Assembly: GCF_002259605.1 (NCBI RefSeq)
Contig: NZ_MWWR01000013.1
Span: 150 to 63,695 of the forward strand
DNA from: Pseudoscardovia radai
GTDB taxonomy: Bacteria > Actinomycetota > Actinomycetes > Actinomycetales > Bifidobacteriaceae
Reading direction: 5' to 3'
DNA: 63,546 nucleotides
Position 1 is the first letter of the stretch. Each line of letters begins with the position of its first letter. The position numbers and the translations under genes are program-made. The notes under the pieces are model-generated. The model was not told where the DNA came from, did not search any database, and worked only from the letters and a program-made list of their open reading frames with translations. Of the stretch, positions 15,344 through 24,350 are shown in pieces.

Positions 15344-18127
15344 TCAGCCGGTGTTCTGGAGGCCGGCAGCGACACCGGACACGGTGCAGAGGATCACGTA
15401 GATGAACCCTGCGGTCTGGGATTCGCTGATTTCCTTCTTGTCGCTGAGCTCGCGAACCTCGCGCAGCATGCGCACCTGGGTGATCGACAGCGCGTCCACG
15501 TACGGCGAACGCACGCGGATGGCCTGGCCGAGCACGTGGCGGTGCTGCAGCGGGTAATCGTCACCGACGATGTCGAGCACCCACTTGCGCGTCAGGCGCA
15601 TCTCGTCGAGAACCTTCTTGTTGAGGTCCTCGCGGTCGCCCAGCGCCAGGTACATGCGGGCGATGCGCTCATCGGTCTTGGACAGCGACATCTCGATGTT
15701 GTCGATGAACGTCGAGAACAGCGGCCACTCCTCGTACGCCTTGCGCAGCGTCTTGAGGTCGCCGAACTTCTCGCACGCCGTGCCCAGGCCGTACCACGCA
15801 GCCAGGTTGATGCGGGCCTCGGACCAGGAGAACACCCACGGGATGGTGCGCAGGTCGTCGAGCGACTTGGCGCCCAGGCCACGCTTCGCCGGACGCGAAC
15901 CGATCGGCAGGAGGCCGACCTCGGTCAGCGGGGTGACGGTCGAGAACCACGCCGCGAAGTCCGGCGTGTGGAGCAGATCGAGGAAGTGCTGATGCGAAGC
16001 CTCGTTGAGCTTATCCGCCATCGGCTTGTACTTCTCGGTCATGTCGGTGTTGAGCTTGCTGATGCTCGGGGCGGACTGCAGAAGCGTCGCCGCCGCGACG
16101 GACTCGATGTGGCGCAGGCCAAGCACCGGGTTGCCGTAGCGGGCGAAGATGACCTCGCCCTGCTCGGTGAGCTTGAAGCGGCAGTTCACGGAGCCGACCG
16201 GCTGCGCGAGCACGGCGCGGTTGGCAGGGCCACCGCCACGGCCGACAGCGCCGCCACGGCCGTGGAACAGCGTCAGGTCGATGTTGTGCTTCTTGGCCCA
16301 CGCGGCGACTCGCACTTCCGTTTCGTGAAGCGCGAGGATCGAGGTGGTCGGGCCGGCGTCCTTGGAGGAATCCGAGTAGCCGAGCATGACCTCCATCTTG
16401 CCGCCGGTCTCCTTGAGGCGCTGCTGCACCTCCGGGATCTTGATGATCTCATCAAGCACGTCCACGGAGTTCTCGAGGTCCTCGAGCTGCTCGAACAGCG
16501 GGATGACGTCGAGGGTCGGGGCGTCCTCGGGGTGGGCGAAGGCGAGGCGGTTGAGCTCGTACACGTCGCGCACGTTCTGCGCGGACTTGGTGAACGAGAT
16601 GATGTAGCGGCCGGCGGCCTTCTTGCCGTTGCGCTTCTGGATGGCGCCGAGGGCGCGGAAGGTGTCGAGCACCTCGCGGGTCATCGGCTGCAGCTCGCCG
16701 CGTTCGCCGTGCAGGCCGTGCTCGCGGATGTCGTCGAGCGCGCGCTTGTGCACCACGGAGTGCTGGCGGAACTCCATCTGCACCATGTGGAAGCCGAAGG
16801 TCTCGACCTGCCAGATGAGGTTCTGGAGCGGGCCGTAGGCGGAGCGCAGGGCGCCCGCCTTGGCGAGCGAGTCCTGCACGATGCGCAGGTCCGCCACGAA
16901 GTCCTCGGCGGTCTTGTACATGAGGTCGGCGTTGCGGTCGCGGGTAGCGGCCAGGCGGTCGGCGATCACGATCATGACGGCGCGGTGCGGTTCCTTGCTG
17001 GAGATGAACTCGGCCTTGTTGGTCAGGGTCTCGCTCATTTCCTTCTGGTGGCTCCACAGGTTCAGCAGCTCGGGGCTCGCCGGAGTGGTTTCGTTCTCCA
17101 TGGTGAGGTTGCGGCCCACGGTGCGGGTGGCTTCCTCGAGCTTCTCGAGCATGTGGTTGTAGAACTTGCGCGCAACGGTGCGGCTGACCTTGGCGGTCAC
17201 GTTCGGGTTGCCGTCTCGGTCGGAGCCGATCCAGCTGCCGGGGTGCACGAACGCCGGGCAGATCGGCTTGGCCTTGCCGGCCTTGTCGCCGAGGAGCCAA
17301 TCGTCGAAACGGCGATAGACGGCGGGAATCGTGTCAAAAAGCGTGTTATCGAAGATATCGATGATGGTGTCGGCCTCTTCGACCGGCGTCGGCTTCTTCA
17401 GCGCGATCGGGGACGTGCGGAACAGCGCGTCGATCTCGTTGTAGAGCTTGCGGTCGCACTCGCGCAGATCGCTTCCGCCCAGCTGGCGGCGCACGGCGAG
17501 CAGCTCCGCCACGCGGCGAATCTTGCCCTCGACTGCCTTGCGTCGGGCCTCGGTCGGATGAGCGGTGAACACGGGGTGGAACTCGAGCTTGTTGAGAAGC
17601 TCGATGGCCTTGTCGTAGCCGACCTCGCGGGTCAGCTGCTGGAATGCCATCGTCAGTTCGTTGACCGGATCGGTATCGGCGTTCTTCGGGACGCCGGACT
17701 CGCGCTTGCGCAGGGAATGCACACGATAGTTCTCCTCGCTCAGATTGACGAGGTGGAAATACGTGGTGAACGCGCGGGCGAGCATCTCCTTCTGATGGAG
17801 ATCAGAATCGTCGATGAGTTCGACGGCGGCCTCGAGGCTCTTCGCTGCGGGGGAGTCGGTCGAAATCTTGTCGGCGCTCACCCAATGCTCGCGGCTTGCC
17901 ACGACCACATCGTCAAGAAGCTCATCGAACTTCTTGAGAAGGTTTTCGTCATACTCGCCGATCACATTGCGAAGAATCTTCAGGCACAGATCCATGTCGG
18001 ACTGCAGACCCTCCGGGAGCGCGTGCTCCTCGGGGCCCTTCGTTCCGGTACCCGATGAGATGAGGGTGGAATCGGCCGGGGTGACCGGCGCCTCCACGCC
18101 TCGCGATTCTTTGATTTTGTCTATCAT
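15344..18127 (-). CDS. ppc: Phosphoenolpyruvate carboxylase
   Basis: 927 residues, full length for the family. It carboxylates PEP with bicarbonate to oxaloacetate, the anaplerotic step bifidobacteria use to supply aspartate and related amino acids. Signature motifs: FTAHPTEARRKAV with the catalytic His, GYSDSSKDAG, LFHGRGGAVGRGGGPA, and the invariant C terminus QNTG. The start at 18127 has AGGAGG 6 bases upstream. A TATAAT box lies at 18255-18260, giving a leader of roughly 120 nt. The downstream neighbour is carbonic anhydrase. There is no truncation or odd composition. Confidence 0.98.
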   Translation of the reverse strand: MIDKIKESRGVEAPVTPADSTLISSGTGTKGPEEHALPEGLQSDMDLCLKILRNVIGEYDENLLKKFDELLDDVVVASREHWVSADKISTDSPAAKSLEAAVELIDDSDLHQKEMLARAFTTYFHLVNLSEENYRVHSLRKRESGVPKNADTDPVNELTMAFQQLTREVGYDKAIELLNKLEFHPVFTAHPTEARRKAVEGKIRRVAELLAVRRQLGGSDLRECDRKLYNEIDALFRTSPIALKKPTPVEEADTIIDIFDNTLFDTIPAVYRRFDDWLLGDKAGKAKPICPAFVHPGSWIGSDRDGNPNVTAKVSRTVARKFYNHMLEKLEEATRTVGRNLTMENETTPASPELLNLWSHQKEMSETLTNKAEFISSKEPHRAVMIVIADRLAATRDRNADLMYKTAEDFVADLRIVQDSLAKAGALRSAYGPLQNLIWQVETFGFHMVQMEFRQHSVVHKRALDDIREHGLHGERGELQPMTREVLDTFRALGAIQKRNGKKAAGRYIISFTKSAQNVRDVYELNRLAFAHPEDAPTLDVIPLFEQLEDLENSVDVLDEIIKIPEVQQRLKETGGKMEVMLGYSDSSKDAGPTTSILALHETEVRVAAWAKKHNIDLTLFHGRGGAVGRGGGPANRAVLAQPVGSVNCRFKLTEQGEVIFARYGNPVLGLRHIESVAAATLLQSAPSISKLNTDMTEKYKPMADKLNEASHQHFLDLLHTPDFAAWFSTVTPLTEVGLLPIGSRPAKRGLGAKSLDDLRTIPWVFSWSEARINLAAWYGLGTACEKFGDLKTLRKAYEEWPLFSTFIDNIEMSLSKTDERIARMYLALGDREDLNKKVLDEMRLTRKWVLDIVGDDYPLQHRHVLGQAIRVRSPYVDALSITQVRMLREVRELSDKKEISESQTAGFIYVILCTVSGVAAGLQNTG

Positions 18128-18254
18128 CTAACCTCCTTGCGGACCCCAAACGGTTGTTCGTCTATCAGCCTTCCTCGGCTCCTCCGAGGTTCTGTGAGGT
18201 TGATCGTTCCGAACCCAAAGCCGCGCGAGAGTCCGCGGGTAATGGACGTGCACG

Positions 18255-18260
18255 ATTATA
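18255..18260 (-). promoter_or_regulatory. Candidate -10 box for ppc
   Basis: A perfect TATAAT on the minus strand, 128 bp before the ppc start. The matching -35 (TAAACT at 18 bp spacing) is poor, so this is a moderate call. Confidence 0.4.
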
Positions 18261-18447
18261 GACGGGGTTGTTTCGGGGAGTTTACGACGTTCGCATCATG
18301 AACCGGAGGGCTTGGGGTGGGGCGGCAAATCGTGGAGGCGGCCTCCTTGCGGCCAGGATTCGTTTACAATCCACGATTTTCCCGAGCGGATTCGCAGATT
18401 CGGAGCGGATCTGGGCGGCGGACGGCACGGAGTGGGCGCGGAGGTCG

Positions 18448-18625
18448 TTCAGCGCACACGATCGCTCACGCTGAAGGGCCTCGACCCCGGAAAACCCAAC
18501 CCAAACACGGGTCAAAGGCGTTCAGTGCACACATCCGCTCACACCGAACGGCCCCGACCCCACTCCAAGCGGCCCAAACCCACCTCAACCCCCTTCAGTG
18601 CACACGAACACTCACAGTGAACGCC
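18448..18625. repeat. Type-A hairpin repeat array, 3 units, 73-bp period
   Basis: TTCAGCG/TTCAGTG heads start at 18448, 18521 and 18594. The first unit has a perfect TTCAGCG...CGCTGAA stem with the conserved CACACGATCGCTCA loop. The next repeat (type B) starts 74 bp after the last head, so the phase continues across repeat types. The spacer from 18261 to 18447 shows no gene. Confidence 0.85.
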
Positions 18626-18659
18626 CCGACGCCCACACAATCGGCCGGCCGATGAAAAC

Positions 18660-18915
18660 CGACCTTGATGGCGAAAAATCCTCACCACGAACTGCCGTTC
18701 CCGGCACCAACCCCGCCACCAACGGGAAAATCGTGGCTCATGGCGAAGAAACCTCACCACGAACACCCGCCAGGCCACCAAACCACCCACCAAACCCCCC
18801 AAACCACCCTCACGGCGAAAACCTTCGCCACGAACAACAAAAACACGCCCCACAACCCCAAGCCGACACCACCATCCCCCTCATGGCGAAGAAACCTCGC
18901 CACGAACACCCGCAC
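18660..18915. repeat. Type-B hairpin repeat array, 4 units, 71-72 bp period
   Basis: ATGGCGAA heads (ACGGCGAA in one) start at 18668, 18740, 18812 and 18883. Hairpin arms are TGGCGA with TCACCA or TCGCCA. Tails differ more than in the 6.6-kb array. The type-A then type-B order copies the arrangement at 6378-7121. Confidence 0.83.
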
Positions 18916-19001
18916 CCACCACGGCCCGCCTCGTCCCGCGGGCATGTCGCGCGATGCGGCACAATGGGAGTGCAAACGAACGTCGGCAAGGAGACGGCAG
19001 C

Positions 19002-20816
19002 ATGGCATTCTGGCGGTCACACAGGAACGGACCCGAACGCACCTCCGCACGTAAAAAGGCCGCGCACGACCGCAAGGTCCGGGAGGCGGCGGTTTCCGTC
19101 GGAGACCAGCACCGCCATTCCATCCCGCTCGACATGCGCGATATCCGCGAGGACCTCGACACACCTCTGATCGACGCGAGCCTCCCCGCCAAAACCAGCG
19201 TGATCGTGCGGGCCGGCGCGCTCGACCTGTCGGGCGGCACGGGCAGCTTCCGCGTGCGCGAGCTCATGGGTCGCATGGCCATGTCGATGGGCTGCTATGT
19301 GCGCGCGGACGTGAAGCTCACCGACATCGAGGCCGAGTGTTCGAACGGCGAGGACCGCATGGCCGAGGTGGTCGACTTGCCGACGACGGGCGTGAACACC
19401 GAGCGCATTTGGTATATGGAGCATTTCGCCGACTGGCTTTCCGTGAACCTCGGCCAGAAGGGCACGTATCACCCGACCGACGAGGACCTGTCGGCAAAAC
19501 TCGTGGAGCGCCTGCCGCGCGGGCGGCGGCATCGTACGCCCGCGCCGGCGGCAGCCGCGAGCGCTTCCCCCACCGCGTCATCCACGATTTCCCCGGCCTC
19601 GCCTCAACCGACCGCCTCCCAACCGACCTCGCCCCGCCCCGCGTCATCCGGCCGCACCGTGCGCCGCATGACGCCGCCGCGCGAATCGTCGGTGGACGAC
19701 AACGGCACCCCGCTCGACAAAGCGGGGCATATCGCCCACCGCATGCTCCCAGGCGGCACGGACTCCGTCGATTCGGGCGACTACGGACACGACGCGCGCG
19801 AGAAGCATCTGCACACCGGCGCGTATCACGGCGTCACGGTGCGCCAGGTGCACGAGCGCCTGGACGCCATCGAGTACAAGAAACCGCTGTATTCCCCGGC
19901 TTTCGCGGCACTGGCCGCGGCCGTCGCGTGCGCATCCTTCGTCTTCCTGCTCGGCGGCGGCCTATATGACATGCTCGCCGCGTTCATCGGAGCCGGCATC
20001 GGCCAGTTCCTGCGCGCCACCATGCTGCGCCGGCATATCAACCAGTTCTTCGTGGTCATGGTGTCGGTCGCCCTCGCCGCATTTGTGTCGATCGGCTTCC
20101 TGCGGGCGCTGGCGTTCTTCGACCCCACGGCGTTGCACCACGACACCGCGTATATCGGCGCGATCCTGTTCGTGATCCCCGGTTTTCCGCTGATCACGGG
20201 CGGTCTTGACATCTTCAAGATGGACATCCAGTCCGGCATCCAGCGCATGACGTATTTCATGGCGATCGTAATCGTGGCCACGCTGTCGGCGTGGGCGGTG
20301 GCGCGATGCGTGAGCCTCGACCCGCAGGGCTTCGACACGCCCCAGATGAGCGTGTGGGTGCGCACCCTCCTGTGGCTTCTGACGGCGTTCGGCGGAGTGT
20401 GGGGCTTCTCCGTGCTGTTCAATTCCCCGCAGAAGATGGCGTGCGTGGCGGGCATCATCGGCGCAATCGCCGATACGCTGCGCCTGGAGCTCGTCAACGC
20501 GAATATGCCGATGGAGGCCGCGGCGTTCATCGGCGCCCTGACGGCCGGTCTGCTGGCGACGTGCTGGCGCTCGTCGGTGCGCCGCGGATGGCTGCCCCCG
20601 CAGCTGGGATTCCCGCGCATCTGCCTGACGGTGCCGTCCATCGTGATCATGGTGCCCGGCCTGTATATGTACCGCGCCGTGTTCTACCTCGGCGAGCTCG
20701 ACACCCAGGCCACGGTGCAGTGGGCGTTCGAGGCGATGCTGGTAATCCTCATGCTGCCGATCGGCCTGGCGGTGGCGCGAGTGCTGACCGACCGCGGTTG
20801 GCGCTACGACGTCTAG
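19002..20816 (+). CDS. thrE: ThrE-type threonine/serine exporter family protein
   Basis: 604 residues. The N-terminal DUF1212-like cytoplasmic domain (about 55-165; VIVRAGALDLSGGTGSFRVRELMGRM) is split from the membrane part by a Pro/Ser/Ala-rich linker (180-230). About ten membrane segments follow from about 300 (AFAALAAAVACASFVFLLGGG onward), covering the ThrE N-terminal and DUF3815-like halves. Homologues such as Corynebacterium ThrE export threonine and serine. ATG 19002 has AAGGAG 8-9 bases upstream. The linker is longer than in ThrE and contains a TCCACGATTTCCCC stretch also found in the repeat arrays. Substrate is inferred from family. Confidence 0.88.
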   Translation: MAFWRSHRNGPERTSARKKAAHDRKVREAAVSVGDQHRHSIPLDMRDIREDLDTPLIDASLPAKTSVIVRAGALDLSGGTGSFRVRELMGRMAMSMGCYVRADVKLTDIEAECSNGEDRMAEVVDLPTTGVNTERIWYMEHFADWLSVNLGQKGTYHPTDEDLSAKLVERLPRGRRHRTPAPAAAASASPTASSTISPASPQPTASQPTSPRPASSGRTVRRMTPPRESSVDDNGTPLDKAGHIAHRMLPGGTDSVDSGDYGHDAREKHLHTGAYHGVTVRQVHERLDAIEYKKPLYSPAFAALAAAVACASFVFLLGGGLYDMLAAFIGAGIGQFLRATMLRRHINQFFVVMVSVALAAFVSIGFLRALAFFDPTALHHDTAYIGAILFVIPGFPLITGGLDIFKMDIQSGIQRMTYFMAIVIVATLSAWAVARCVSLDPQGFDTPQMSVWVRTLLWLLTAFGGVWGFSVLFNSPQKMACVAGIIGAIADTLRLELVNANMPMEAAAFIGALTAGLLATCWRSSVRRGWLPPQLGFPRICLTVPSIVIMVPGLYMYRAVFYLGELDTQATVQWAFEAMLVILMLPIGLAVARVLTDRGWRYDV

Positions 20817-20933
20817 GCGCGCCCCGCAGCGCGTCGGGCATTCGGCCGAGTATTTACGATTCCCCCGGCCTCGCATCGCGTCACGACGCCGGTTCAACGA
20901 ATGCGGCGCCGCAGCGCATTCGCGACACGCCGT

Positions 20934-20959
20934 GACACGCCGCCGGTTTGCGGCGTGTC
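20934..20959. repeat. GACACGCC/GGCGTGTC palindrome
   Basis: GACACGCCGC and GCGGCGTGTC are perfect 10-bp arms around CGGTTT, 31 bp past the stop of the paralogue-family gene. No T run follows. It may act as a terminator or RNA-stabilising hairpin; identical words recur at other sites. Confidence 0.7.
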
Positions 20960-20990
20960 GCCACACAGAACACACTCACGCGCCACACCC

Positions 20991-22349
20991 TTACCCGCGC
21001 GGCTCCACCACACACAGGCCATCCCACGCACGCCACAGCGCCACGGAATCACCCACGCGCACAGCAGGACGACGCAAAGCATTCTCATCTTCCCCCAAAT
21101 ACGAATCAGCACGACCCGGATCACAAAACGCCCACTCACGCCTCACCGACCCCATACGAGAAAAACGCACCAACGCCATATACCCAAAACCACACCAAAA
21201 CCGACGATTAAACAACGGAACAACCACCACATCCTCAACAACACCCGCGAAAGGTTCGAAACGCCGTTCCGGAGAATTCTCGATGGCACCGATTCGATGG
21301 CTGGGATGCCCCACAGTACAGTCAAAGCAGGGGAACTTGACCTTCCGACCTTTTCCGGCAGCCCGAACAACACCGCCCCAACTCTCGCCAAGTCGGGCAT
21401 AGCGCAGTTCGGTCATCGAGGAATATGCGGCGCGCCATTCCAGAGAACGGATGGGACCCCACTCTCCTTCAATCATCGTTCGCGCAGACTCGCTCACGAA
21501 CCACCGCGGATGGTACATCTGCACGGCGTGTTCGGCGGGATCAGCGGCGTATCGGGAATCCGCGATGTCATGAATGACAATCCGCTGCGAACCGTCGGAG
21601 CATGATCGCTCATACCAGTAGACCGTCACGCAATCACCGATGCCGAAATCCATCCACATGGCATCCGACCAGACGCATCGGCCACCGTTCGGCGCATCAG
21701 CGAATCGGATTTCGTAATAGTTGGCCGTGAAAGCATTCGTCACCGGGTTATCCGTGCCATCAAGGAAAAAGGACCGAACGTGCGCAGGGAGGCGCAGCAC
21801 CCGCACGATTGTGGCACGCGAACAACACAACGGCCCGGCTCCCGCAATCCGCCAAGCGGCAGACCGACGGCACGATCCGCCCGGCTTGCCGACCGCCAGC
21901 GGGGTCGCAACCCCCATGCGCAAATCAGCCCGCTCCGCAGACCTCCCTCGCATCGTTGGAGCATCGGCGTCTCCCGCCCTGCACGAACGCCCAGCCATTG
22001 CCACCGCTGCGGCGACACTCCCGACGATTATTACGGCAAGGAGAAACAGCACCGCTTTGGAAGCGATTGCCGCGAGCGCATGCACGCGTTCTCCGTTTTC
22101 CCGCATCAAGGCGTCAGCGCATGCAATCGCCGCCACGGGCAGCATGCAGCACATGACGATGCCGAGAATCCGCCTGAAGCAGGACTGCCACGAACACCAT
22201 CCGGATTCGACGGCGGCGGCGTCCAGGGTACCGTCCAAACGAGGGCGTCCCGATGATTCATAAGGATAGATCTGGGCGATGGGAACTTCGGAGAATCCCC
22301 GGGTCGTTCCGTCGTGGCGTGAATCGTCTTCTTTTCCTTCAGGCTTCAC
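20991..22349 (-). CDS. Membrane protein of an unrecognised four-member paralogous family (copy 1)
   Basis: 452 residues from GTG 22349, selected because GGGGAGGG lies 6 bases upstream and the start overlaps the preceding stop by 11 bp. An N-terminal motif IYPYESSGRP is followed by two membrane segments (about 55-80 and 95-120). A soluble domain contains IHDIADSRYAADPAEH, and the C-terminal module contains VVEDVVVVPLFNRRFWCGFG, WAFCDPGRADSYLGEDENAL and LWRAWDGLCVVEPRG. I recognise no family. The C-terminal module is nearly identical at DNA level to copies 3 and 4. Reading follows copy 2, so the two are probably an operon. The N-terminal half sits cytoplasmically or as a signal anchor; topology is uncertain. 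Confidence 0.75.
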   Translation of the reverse strand: MKPEGKEDDSRHDGTTRGFSEVPIAQIYPYESSGRPRLDGTLDAAAVESGWCSWQSCFRRILGIVMCCMLPVAAIACADALMRENGERVHALAAIASKAVLFLLAVIIVGSVAAAVAMAGRSCRAGDADAPTMRGRSAERADLRMGVATPLAVGKPGGSCRRSAAWRIAGAGPLCCSRATIVRVLRLPAHVRSFFLDGTDNPVTNAFTANYYEIRFADAPNGGRCVWSDAMWMDFGIGDCVTVYWYERSCSDGSQRIVIHDIADSRYAADPAEHAVQMYHPRWFVSESARTMIEGEWGPIRSLEWRAAYSSMTELRYARLGESWGGVVRAAGKGRKVKFPCFDCTVGHPSHRIGAIENSPERRFEPFAGVVEDVVVVPLFNRRFWCGFGYMALVRFSRMGSVRREWAFCDPGRADSYLGEDENALRRPAVRVGDSVALWRAWDGLCVVEPRG

Positions 22350-24057
22350 GATTGCCCTCCCCGGGATCGACGAATGAATACTCGGATGCAGACCATACGG
22401 TGACGACCATTCCCTCCACGACCGGAGCGGCAGCATCGTCGATGTTCCACCCCAGGTATGAAGATGCACGTTCGGGATCTCCGAATGCCCAGGACCTTTC
22501 GCCGGCGAACTCAACCAATGCCATGTACCCGTAACCGCAGAAACGGAAGCGATTGAACAGGGGTATGATGCGCACCTCGCGCACCACAGCCTTGTGCCGG
22601 TGCATGACGACGGAAGGGAATTCCCACCCCGGCTCACACAGCCCCGGTAGCAACGATGGCGTGGGAGCATGGTACTCGCGCCCTACGCCGGCAAGCGATC
22701 GGTCCTCGAACCATTCGCTTGCACCGACTGCCGCGGGGTGCCCGTCGTCCTGATAGCCGATGTTCGCCACAGCCTTCTGGTATGCATCGCGCCATTGGCC
22801 TCGCCCGAAGCCTGCAGAAGAGGCGTCTCCCTCCGTTTCCACGATTTCGGCCAGCTCAAGGGAATGCACCGCAACCATATGCGATTCGACCGACGCTGGA
22901 TAGGAGACATCCGCGACATCGTGCACAATGGCGCGCACGCCATGCTCCGTGTCCGCAAGGTAGTAATAGACATTCACTCGCGCACCCGCAAGGAACCCGC
23001 AACCGATGGGGCCGGACCACACATTACGCTCCGTGCCGCCCGAATCCCTGAACCGCACACGCACGAATCCGAGCTGACGTGTCTCCGGCGTCCTTCGAAG
23101 AACACGAAGGCGCGAACACCGCTGCAACGTGACAATGACGGATACGGAATCGACAACCACACCTTCGCCGACATGCAATCCGCCTGCTGTGGGAACGGAC
23201 CAGATACGAGCGGAGCCACGCCCGCCTCTCGGTCTAGCGGGAGGCAAGGCACAGCCTTCGCACGACCTGATGCGGTGCACCATCTCCTCCTCGGTCAGTT
23301 CCCTAATGCCGAGACCCGAGACGGCCTTAGCCGGCTTGCGCCGATGCATGGCAAAAACCGCATGGTTTCCGCCATGATCTGCAACCCCATCGGGGTTCCG
23401 CCACCTGGAATGCGCCCTGCGCCACGATGCAGCGCACAATTGAATCGCGATGGCGCTGATGATTCCGTAGACGATAATGCGCACGTCGGCTCCATCCATG
23501 GCGGCGCCGATTCCCCAGAACCTCTTCACGCACACGCACGCCACACCACACAAGGCGAGAACAAGCACAACGACCATGCATATCCGTTCGACGAGCGAGG
23601 GAATGCGGCAGCGCCATCGCCTAAGCGACGCGCGGGTGAGATGCGGAATGAATTGCGAATCAATGAACGCCCGATCCCGGGAGAAGCCAGTGGCGAGACC
23701 ACTCACACCGACCATCGCGCACGCCACGACACAGGCCTGGCATAGACGCCGGGCGGCATCTTCCACCGCCGATACACCTTGCCGAACCAGGAGAAAGGAA
23801 ACGACAATGCAGAGAATCAGACATACCACGAGGACGACACGCATGACACCGGCCAGAAAGCCACTGCGAGCGCATGAGGCATTGCCGTTGGCCGACGAAT
23901 CGCGTGAGGAATGCATCCGTCCCGCGCCGCAATCCGGGTTCTTCCAGAAGCACACATACGGGCGCGGGCCATCCGAAGGCCCAGCAGCCCCAAGACCCGG
24001 AATAGGGCGGGGGCGCGTTCCGCTCTCCGGAACACCTCCTCCCGATTCGACACCCAT
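22339..24057 (-). CDS. Membrane protein of the same paralogous family (copy 2, diverged)
   Basis: 572 residues from ATG 24057 (GGGAGAG 6 bases upstream; a TTG 30 bp earlier is possible). It has at least four membrane segments (about 72-95, 105-125, 155-180 and 195-210), more than its relatives. The conserved soluble part has VHDVADVSYPASVESH and the C-terminal module IIPLFNRFRFCGYGYMALVE, WAFGDPERASSYLGWNID. It lacks the YPYE motif and its 3' module is clearly older than those of copies 1, 3 and 4. Unknown function; the HDxxDxxxP...H pattern, shared by all four copies, could be structural or metal-binding, which is speculation. Confidence 0.72.
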   Translation of the reverse strand: MGVESGGGVPESGTRPRPIPGLGAAGPSDGPRPYVCFWKNPDCGAGRMHSSRDSSANGNASCARSGFLAGVMRVVLVVCLILCIVVSFLLVRQGVSAVEDAARRLCQACVVACAMVGVSGLATGFSRDRAFIDSQFIPHLTRASLRRWRCRIPSLVERICMVVVLVLALCGVACVCVKRFWGIGAAMDGADVRIIVYGIISAIAIQLCAASWRRAHSRWRNPDGVADHGGNHAVFAMHRRKPAKAVSGLGIRELTEEEMVHRIRSCEGCALPPARPRGGRGSARIWSVPTAGGLHVGEGVVVDSVSVIVTLQRCSRLRVLRRTPETRQLGFVRVRFRDSGGTERNVWSGPIGCGFLAGARVNVYYYLADTEHGVRAIVHDVADVSYPASVESHMVAVHSLELAEIVETEGDASSAGFGRGQWRDAYQKAVANIGYQDDGHPAAVGASEWFEDRSLAGVGREYHAPTPSLLPGLCEPGWEFPSVVMHRHKAVVREVRIIPLFNRFRFCGYGYMALVEFAGERSWAFGDPERASSYLGWNIDDAAAPVVEGMVVTVWSASEYSFVDPGEGNREA

Positions 24058-24298
24058 ATCCACTCTCCCAATCCTTGCCTTGATCAAACTGTCACGATTG
24101 CCACGTCCTCATCGCAACCGACATGTATCGTCATCGATCCGCTCCGTAAACTCTATCAGTCCGCGGGAGTTCATCAGGAACAGCACATGATCAGGGATAT
24201 GTGTTCCGACAAACGTCGCAGCACCATGGTTTCGGAAGGAACCGGAATATGAATACGAGTTCGACGAGGCCTGGCACAGGAGGCCGCGGACGCGCCGT

Positions 24299-24324
24299 GA
24301 CACGCCGCCGGTTTACGGCGTGTC
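24299..24324. repeat. GACACGCC/GGCGTGTC palindrome
   Basis: GACACGCCG and CGGCGTGTC are perfect 9-bp arms around an 8-base loop, 27 bp past the stop of the vWA protein gene. It probably marks the 3' end of that operon. Confidence 0.7.
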
Positions 24325-24350
24325 GCGGTTGTATCCATCTTTGTCGCAGG

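Noticed and set aside
14741..18058. 1105-codon open frame opposite ppc
   Set aside because: Antisense shadow of a strongly biased high-GC gene; the ppc frame has all family motifs.
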